A stretch of 43,399 bases of DNA from assembly GCA_020852655.1 (NCBI GenBank), contig JADZAI010000089.1, positions 1 to 43,399 on the forward strand, in the 5' to 3' direction. Positions within the stretch are counted from its first letter, which is position 1; every line of letters starts with the position of its first letter. The notes below the pieces were generated by a model, which saw only the letters and a list, made by a program, of their open reading frames with translations, did not search any database and was not told the DNA's origin. Position numbers and translations under genes: made by a program. This stretch comes from Alphaproteobacteria bacterium. GTDB lineage: Bacteria > Pseudomonadota > Alphaproteobacteria > Micropepsales > Micropepsaceae. Below are positions 38,361 to 43,399 of this stretch, piece after piece.

Positions 38361-41324
38361 ATGATCCCGGATTTCGCCGCCAACATGGCCTCCGCAATCG
38401 CCGGCTTTCCTCTGGCCCAGCGCCCGGCGGAGGGAACGCCGCCGCTCTTCGAGCTGCGTCAGGGTCTTCCCGCCGCGCCCTCGCCCTACACGCTCCAGGG
38501 CCTCGGCGCCGGGAAGTCGGAACTCATCGCCCAGACCTTCAACGCCGCCAACGGACGGTATGAGTTCAGCGGCGACCGCGACATCGACGCGGTGCTGATC
38601 GGCGCCCGCTGGACGGTCACCAATCTCACCTACAGCTTCCCGACCAGCGCCGGCCAATACGTCAGTTATCCCGCGGGCGCGGATAACGAGGCGGCCGGCT
38701 TCCAGGCCTTCAATGCGGCGCAGCAGGCCGCGGCGCGCTATGCGCTTGACCTGATCTCGTCCTACACCAATTTGACCTTCACCCCGATCGCCGAGACCGC
38801 CAGCCAGCACGCGACGATCCGCTTCGCGCAGAGCACCGCGGCGGGCGCCGTCCCGACCGCGCAGGCCTATTTCCCGTCGAGCGAGGCGAAGGCGGGCGAT
38901 GTGTGGTTCGGCACCAGCGGCGAGCCCTTCTACGCGACACCGGCGGTCGGCAACTGGGGCATGGCGACGCTGATGCACGAGCTCGGCCACGCCATGGGCC
39001 TGAAGCACGGGCACAGCAACTACACGACCGAGGCCATCAGCCACATCGACCCGCCGGCCGGCGGCGGGCAGCGCTTCGGCTCCGTCGAACTGACCGGCGA
39101 GCGCGACGGCCAGGCCTGGTCGCTGATGACCTATCGCTCCGACCCGACGAATGCCGGCGAACAGCCCAGCGATTCCGGCGACGGCGAGGCGGACGAGTTC
39201 AACCAGCCGCAGACCTATATGCAGCAGGACATCGCGGCCTTGCAGTATCTCTACGGCGCGAACTTCAACAGCAACGCCGGCGACACCGTCTACACCTGGG
39301 ACCCGGCTACCGGCCGGCACTATGTCGACGGCGTGCTGAAGGCGGCGCCGTCGTCGAACAAGATTTTCATGACGCTGTGGGACGGTAACGGCGTCGATAC
39401 CTACGACCTCTCCAACTACACGACCGCGCTGAACATCGACCTTGCGCCGGGCGCCTTCTCGACCTTCTCCACCGCCCAGCTCGTCAACCACCAGGCGAAG
39501 ACCTTCGGCACCGCGATCGCGCCCGGCAACGTCGCCAACGCGCTGCTCTATCGGGGCGATCTGCGCTCGCTGATCGAGAACGCCAATGGCGGTTCGGGCA
39601 ATGACCGCATCGTCGGCAACCAGGCGGCCAACATGCTGAGCGGCAACGGCGGCGCCGACGAACTGATCGGCGGGGCCGGGAACGACCGGCTGATCGGCGG
39701 CGACGGCGCCGACACGTTCTACGGCGACGCCAGGCCCGGCAGCGCCTCGGGCGTCAACAGCAACGGCGACGGCCAGGTCGTGAAGAACGCCGGCGCCGGC
39801 AACGTCATCCCGGCCTATGCCATCCCGCTCGACGGGCATTTCGCGCTGACCGCGAATGCCGACATCCTCGATTCGACCACGGCCCCGCATGTCTCGGTCG
39901 TCGGCGTCGGCGACAATAACTACGACTGGTACCGCGTCACCGTCGCCGCCGGGACGACGCTGCGCTTCGACATCGACGGCACGACCAACGGCCTCGACCC
40001 GCTGCTGGAACTCTACGACCAGAACGGCACGAAGGTCGCGTGGAGCAACGACTCGCTCGTCACGGCGGGCGGCGGCGGCTCGACGGAGGTCTACGACTCG
40101 CTGCTCACCTACACCGTGCCGGCCGCCGGCACCTATTATCTCGGCATCGCCTTCTTCGGCGGCATGCAGTTCGGCGCGCCGACCTCGTTCCCGATGTTCT
40201 CGGGCCAGGCTTATCGGATCAACGTCTCCGCCTACGGCGCCCCGGAGCTCGGCAGCGGCGCGGCCGGGAACGATACGCTCGACGGCGGCGCCGGGAACGA
40301 CACGATGACCGGAGGCGCGGGCAACGATACCTATGTCTATGCCGCCGGCGACGTGATCGTCGAAGCCGCGAATGCCGGCACCGATACGATCCAGAGCGCC
40401 GCGACCCTGTCGCTCGCCGGCTTTGCCAATATCGAGAACCTGACGCTGACCGGCTCCGGCGGGCTCGGCGGCACCGGCAACGCGCTGAACAACCTCATCA
40501 CCGGCAATACCGGCGCCAATGGCCTCAACGGCGGCGGCGGCGCCGATACGCTGCGCGGCGGCGACGGCAACGATACGCTGACCGGCGGCGGTGACGCCGA
40601 CAGCCTGGCCGGCGGTTCCGGCAACGACACCTACGTCAACGTCACCGGCGACACGATCGTCGAGACCGCGGGCGGCGGCGTCGATACCGTGCAGAGCGAT
40701 GCGACCGTCTCCGCGCTGGCGGCGGAGGTCGAGCGTCTGTTCCTCACAGGCACGGCGGCGATCAACGGCACCGGCAATGAGCTCGCCAACACGATCAACG
40801 GCAACACCGCGAACAATGTGCTCGCCGGCCTGAGCGGCAACGACACGATCAGCGGCGCGGCCGGCGGTGACACGCTGCAAGGCGGCGCGGGAGCGGACCG
40901 CCTCACCGGCGGCACCCAGCGCGACAAGCTGGTGCCCGGTGTCGACGGCGAGCAGGACATCCTGGTCTTCAACATCCTCAACGATTCCACAGGCGTCACC
41001 CGCGACGTCATCGACCGCATCGATCTCAATGGCGAGGACAGGATCGACCTGCCCGGCACCGTCGCGGCCGTCCGCGCGCAGATCGACGGCGGCAATCTCT
41101 CCACCGCCACCTTCAACGCCGACCTCACCGCCGCCGTCACCGCCGCGAAACTCGGCGCCGGCCAGGCGGTGCTGTTCGACCCATCCGGGGGCAACCAGAA
41201 TGTCGCCAACACCGTCTACCTGATCGTCGACGCCAACGGCGTCGCCGGCTACCAGGCGAACCAGGACTGGGTCTTCCAGCTCGAAAACATGACCGGCACG
41301 CTGGACCCCGGCGACTTCATCTGA
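38361..41324 (+). CDS. Serralysin-like M10 metalloprotease with RTX repeats
   Basis: A 987-residue zinc protease. The zinc site is HELGHAMGLKH at residue 206 (HExxHxxGxxH) with the Met-turn SLMTYRSD at about 256, which defines the metzincin M10B group. RTX nonapeptides start at about residue 405 (GGAGNDRLIGGDGAD). A pre-peptidase-type beta domain follows at ~480-622 (NYDWYRVTVAAGTTLRFDID). RTX blocks with NDTYxNVTGDTIVE repeats fill ~640-860, and the last ~125 residues are the shared RTX C-terminal domain ending GTLDPGDFI. There is no N-terminal signal peptide, as expected for type I secretion. An extracellular protease with a calcium-dependent fold. Confidence 0.95.
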   Translation: MIPDFAANMASAIAGFPLAQRPAEGTPPLFELRQGLPAAPSPYTLQGLGAGKSELIAQTFNAANGRYEFSGDRDIDAVLIGARWTVTNLTYSFPTSAGQYVSYPAGADNEAAGFQAFNAAQQAAARYALDLISSYTNLTFTPIAETASQHATIRFAQSTAAGAVPTAQAYFPSSEAKAGDVWFGTSGEPFYATPAVGNWGMATLMHELGHAMGLKHGHSNYTTEAISHIDPPAGGGQRFGSVELTGERDGQAWSLMTYRSDPTNAGEQPSDSGDGEADEFNQPQTYMQQDIAALQYLYGANFNSNAGDTVYTWDPATGRHYVDGVLKAAPSSNKIFMTLWDGNGVDTYDLSNYTTALNIDLAPGAFSTFSTAQLVNHQAKTFGTAIAPGNVANALLYRGDLRSLIENANGGSGNDRIVGNQAANMLSGNGGADELIGGAGNDRLIGGDGADTFYGDARPGSASGVNSNGDGQVVKNAGAGNVIPAYAIPLDGHFALTANADILDSTTAPHVSVVGVGDNNYDWYRVTVAAGTTLRFDIDGTTNGLDPLLELYDQNGTKVAWSNDSLVTAGGGGSTEVYDSLLTYTVPAAGTYYLGIAFFGGMQFGAPTSFPMFSGQAYRINVSAYGAPELGSGAAGNDTLDGGAGNDTMTGGAGNDTYVYAAGDVIVEAANAGTDTIQSAATLSLAGFANIENLTLTGSGGLGGTGNALNNLITGNTGANGLNGGGGADTLRGGDGNDTLTGGGDADSLAGGSGNDTYVNVTGDTIVETAGGGVDTVQSDATVSALAAEVERLFLTGTAAINGTGNELANTINGNTANNVLAGLSGNDTISGAAGGDTLQGGAGADRLTGGTQRDKLVPGVDGEQDILVFNILNDSTGVTRDVIDRIDLNGEDRIDLPGTVAAVRAQIDGGNLSTATFNADLTAAVTAAKLGAGQAVLFDPSGGNQNVANTVYLIVDANGVAGYQANQDWVFQLENMTGTLDPGDFI

Positions 41325-41330
41325 CGCGAA

Positions 41331-41358
41331 GGCGGCCCGCGCCCGATTTCGGGCCGCC
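41331..41358 (+). terminator. Probable hairpin terminator after the M10 protease gene
   Basis: Stem GGCGGCCCG (41331-41339) and CGGGCCGCC (41350-41358) with a 10-base loop, starting 6 bases after the stop codon. No T tract, so only probable. Confidence 0.5.
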
Positions 41359-41475
41359 CCAGCCTGACGGCGGCCGGAAGACGCGGGGAGTCGTTCCGGC
41401 TGGTCCTTTGCCGTTTTGCAAGCGGGATATGTCAATTGTGCGCGCGGGACGGAATCCGCTAGCTTCCGCCGACGC

Positions 41476-42162
41476 ATGAATACCGACCCACGATTGAGCA
41501 CGCCGCCGCCGAAACCGAAGCCGTCCCGCGGCCGGGGCCGGCCCGTCGGCGACCGCGAGGCGAAGCGCAAGGAATTGCTGGCCGCCGGCGTCCGGGTGAT
41601 CGCGCGGGCCGGCTATGGCGGCGCCTCGCTGCGCAAGGTGGCGCAGGAGGCGGGGCACACGACCGGCGCCGTCAACTATTATTTCGAAAACAAGGACGCG
41701 ATGGTCCGCGACATCGTCGAGCACATGTTCGATGCGTTCGACGACATCCTCGCGGACGGCGACCGACTGGCGGACATCAAGCCGCATTTCGAACGCTGGC
41801 TGGCCCTCAGCTCCGATTCCGACATATGGCTCGCCAGTTTCCAGCTTCTCGCCGTGGCGCGCCATGAACCGGCGCTCGCTGCGATCTACCAGAAGCGCTA
41901 TGCGCGCTACCGCAAGATCCTCGCCGGCATCCTGGCGCGGCAGCAGGCGGCCGGGGCCATTCGCAGCGACGTGCCGCCCGATGTCCTCGCCGACCATCTC
42001 GGGGCGATCGGCGACGGCTGGATGATGATGATGCCCATCGAACCGCGCCGCTTCACACCGGCCCGCGTGAAGCTGCTCCTCGATGCCCTCGTTGCGCTGT
42101 TGCGGCCCGCCCCCGGGGCGTCCGGGTCCTCCGTGTCAGGTCTTCCCGCGCATGCCGTCTGA
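41476..42162 (+). CDS. TetR-family transcriptional regulator
   Basis: A 228-residue regulator. The N-terminal helix-turn-helix reads GYGGASLRKVAQEAGHTTGA followed by VNYYFENKDAMV, the standard TetR pattern. The Pro/Arg/Lys-rich N-terminal tail (KPKPSRGRGRPVG) could add DNA contacts. The C-terminal part is ligand-binding and unrecognisable. The ATG at 41476 is taken. The next gene overlaps its end by 11 bases, so the two are probably cotranscribed. Its own promoter region is the 150-base gap behind the M10 protease. Confidence 0.88.
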   Translation: MNTDPRLSTPPPKPKPSRGRGRPVGDREAKRKELLAAGVRVIARAGYGGASLRKVAQEAGHTTGAVNYYFENKDAMVRDIVEHMFDAFDDILADGDRLADIKPHFERWLALSSDSDIWLASFQLLAVARHEPALAAIYQKRYARYRKILAGILARQQAAGAIRSDVPPDVLADHLGAIGDGWMMMMPIEPRRFTPARVKLLLDALVALLRPAPGASGSSVSGLPAHAV

Positions 42163-43276
42163 GACCATGCCGCCTCGTTCGCCCGCCGCCGGCGGGACCG
42201 AAGCCGCGTCCGCACCGCCGCTGCGGGCCGCGATCCTCTGCGGCGGCGCGGGGACGCGGCTGTGGCCGCTGTCGCGCGACGCGGCGCCGAAGCAGTTCCA
42301 CGCGCTGGTCGGCGCGCGCTCGATGCTGACCGAGACCGTCGCCCGGGCGATCGAGATGCCGGGCGCCGGGCGGCCGCTCATCCTCACCGCCGCGGCCTTC
42401 GGCGCGACGGCGGCGGAGCATGCCGCCCTCGCCGGCGCGGCCGACGCAGAGATCATCCTCGAACCCTCGGGCCGCAACACGGCGCCGGCCGCCGCGCTCG
42501 CCGCCCTCGCGGCAGCCGACGCGCGGCCGGACACCGTCGTCGTCCTGCTGCCCTCCGATCATCACATCGCCAGGCCCGAGGCGTTTCGCGCGGCGCTGGC
42601 CGACGCCTGCACACTCGCGGCGCAGGGCGCGATCGTGACGCTCGGCATCGTGCCGGAGGGTCCCCATACCGGCTACGGCTATATCCGGCGCGGCGCGGCG
42701 CTCGGGGGCGGCTACGAGGTCGCCCGCTTCATCGAAAAGCCCGGCATCGACGCCGCCCACCGCCTGCTCGCCGAGGGCGGTTGCTACTGGAATGCCGGCA
42801 TCTTCGTGTTCCGTGCCGATGTCTACCTGCACGAACTGCGCACCCACCGGCCCGACATCGCGGGGGCGGCCGAAGCGGCCTGGCGCGCGGCGCGGCGCGA
42901 CGGGCCGATGGTGCATCTCGACCCCGCGCTCTGGGCCGCCTGCCCCGGCGAGTCGATCGACTATGCCGTGGCCGAGAAGACCGCCCATGCCGCCGTCGTG
43001 CCCGTCGACATGGGCTGGAACGATGTCGGCTCGTGGCTGTCGCTCAAGGACCTCGCGGCGCGCGATGCCGCAGGCAACACGCTGATCGGCGACGCCCACA
43101 GCTTCGGCGCCAGGGACTGCTACGTGCGCGCCACCTCGCGCCATGTCGCCCTTGTGGGCGTGCAGGATCTCATCGTCGTCGAAACGCCGGACGCCGTGCT
43201 GATCGTCCACAAGGACGCCGCGCAGGACGTCAAGGCCGCCGCCACGCAGCCCAGGGCCCCCCGCTCCGCATCCTAG
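42152..43276 (+). CDS. manC: Mannose-1-phosphate guanylyltransferase (GDP-mannose pyrophosphorylase)
   Basis: A 374-residue nucleotidyltransferase that makes GDP-mannose from mannose-1-phosphate and GTP for polysaccharide or glycoconjugate synthesis. The signature is AILCGGAGTRLWPLSRDAAPKQF, followed by LLPSDHHI, FIEKP, NAGIFVF and DMGWNDVGSW. It lacks the full bifunctional C-terminal isomerase domain of AlgA-type proteins; only about the first 350 residues of that family are present. The start is 42152 (overlapping the TetR stop) or 42167; a run of Pro/Ala follows. It is followed by an IS630-type end at 43273. Confidence 0.9.
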   Translation: MPSETMPPRSPAAGGTEAASAPPLRAAILCGGAGTRLWPLSRDAAPKQFHALVGARSMLTETVARAIEMPGAGRPLILTAAAFGATAAEHAALAGAADAEIILEPSGRNTAPAAALAALAAADARPDTVVVLLPSDHHIARPEAFRAALADACTLAAQGAIVTLGIVPEGPHTGYGYIRRGAALGGGYEVARFIEKPGIDAAHRLLAEGGCYWNAGIFVFRADVYLHELRTHRPDIAGAAEAAWRAARRDGPMVHLDPALWAACPGESIDYAVAEKTAHAAVVPVDMGWNDVGSWLSLKDLAARDAAGNTLIGDAHSFGARDCYVRATSRHVALVGVQDLIVVETPDAVLIVHKDAAQDVKAAATQPRAPRSAS

Positions 43277-43288
43277 AGCGGATTCATT

Positions 43289-43399
43289 TTAATCGCGGTC
43301 ATATCCGGCAGCGCTGAAGTAGTTTGCGCATTCGGTTGGGGTGAAGAGGGGAATGGCGTCGGCGATGGCGTTCCAGAGCGTTTCGACGGTCCGCGCGGC
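43289..43399 (-). CDS. IS630-family transposase, C-terminal end (window edge)
   Basis: On the minus strand the last 36 residues read RTVETLWNAIADAIPLFTP then TECANYFSAAGYDRD and a TAA. This is the characteristic tail of IS630-type transposases (xTPxECxNYxxAAGY). The rest is beyond the window. CTAGAGCGGATTCATTTTAA beside it (43273-43292) looks like the terminal repeat with the TA target. Confidence 0.8.
   Translation of the reverse strand, partial: AARTVETLWNAIADAIPLFTPTECANYFSAAGYDRD

Overview
The window is a G+C-rich chromosomal segment of an alphaproteobacterium. The evidence for this is the gene families, the DUF6481-like coiled-coil protein, a tRNA-Gln with an encoded CCA, and many palindromic intergenic repeats of the TGTCATCCTCGG and CTCCCCCGC...GCGGGGGAG types. 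The genus cannot be fixed from the sequence alone. Most genes look like ordinary housekeeping or accessory metabolism. The exception is a strikingly A+T-richer island at about 26.7-28.4 kb.

Left part (1-11.2 kb): the end of mmsA and all of mmsB (valine/methylmalonate-semialdehyde catabolism), a GNAT acetyltransferase overlapping a truncated pirin gene, a single-domain response regulator, a CitE-like lyase, a small secreted protein, a MaoC-type hydratase, a zinc-independent MDR oxidoreductase, a DUF6481-like protein, a nitroreductase, fhs (formate-tetrahydrofolate ligase), a 4-TM protein, an orphan HigA-type antitoxin regulator overlapping a HAD hydrolase, and a decayed 3' end of asd.

Middle (11.2-26.6 kb): mostly minus-strand genes. 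These are an acyl-CoA dehydrogenase plus acyl-CoA ligase operon, a hydrolase-like gene containing a 13-base G tract, a run of three genes (tyrosine phosphatase, ceramidase-like membrane protein, M1 aminopeptidase), and a glucose/sorbosone dehydrogenase fused to RTX repeats. On the plus strand follow a glutathione S-transferase, an SDR, a nucleotide pyrophosphatase-like lipoprotein and a signal peptidase I. Two single genes (the G-tract gene and lepB) are each bracketed by near-identical direct copies of an intergenic repeat.

Island (26.6-28.4 kb): four copies of a ~28 bp inverted repeat form two brackets. Each bracket holds an A+T-rich small gene (a membrane protein; a lipoprotein) followed by a stub that looks like an RHS/YD repeat. 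The second bracket also contains a truncated IS3-family transposase. I read this as the wreckage of an RHS toxin/immunity locus mobilised by insertion sequences, or as a cassette-like element.

Right part (28.6-43.4 kb): a 1297-residue RTX protein with five tandem copies of an unrecognised module, an ABC exporter, tRNA-Gln, a secreted protein, an aminoglycoside-phosphotransferase-like kinase convergent with an acyl-CoA dehydrogenase (a split version of the ACAD10/11 architecture), a serralysin-type M10 metalloprotease with RTX repeats, a TetR regulator, a mannose-1-phosphate guanylyltransferase and the end of an IS630-type transposase at the window edge. The three RTX proteins share one C-terminal domain and probably use the same type I secretion machinery, which is not encoded here.
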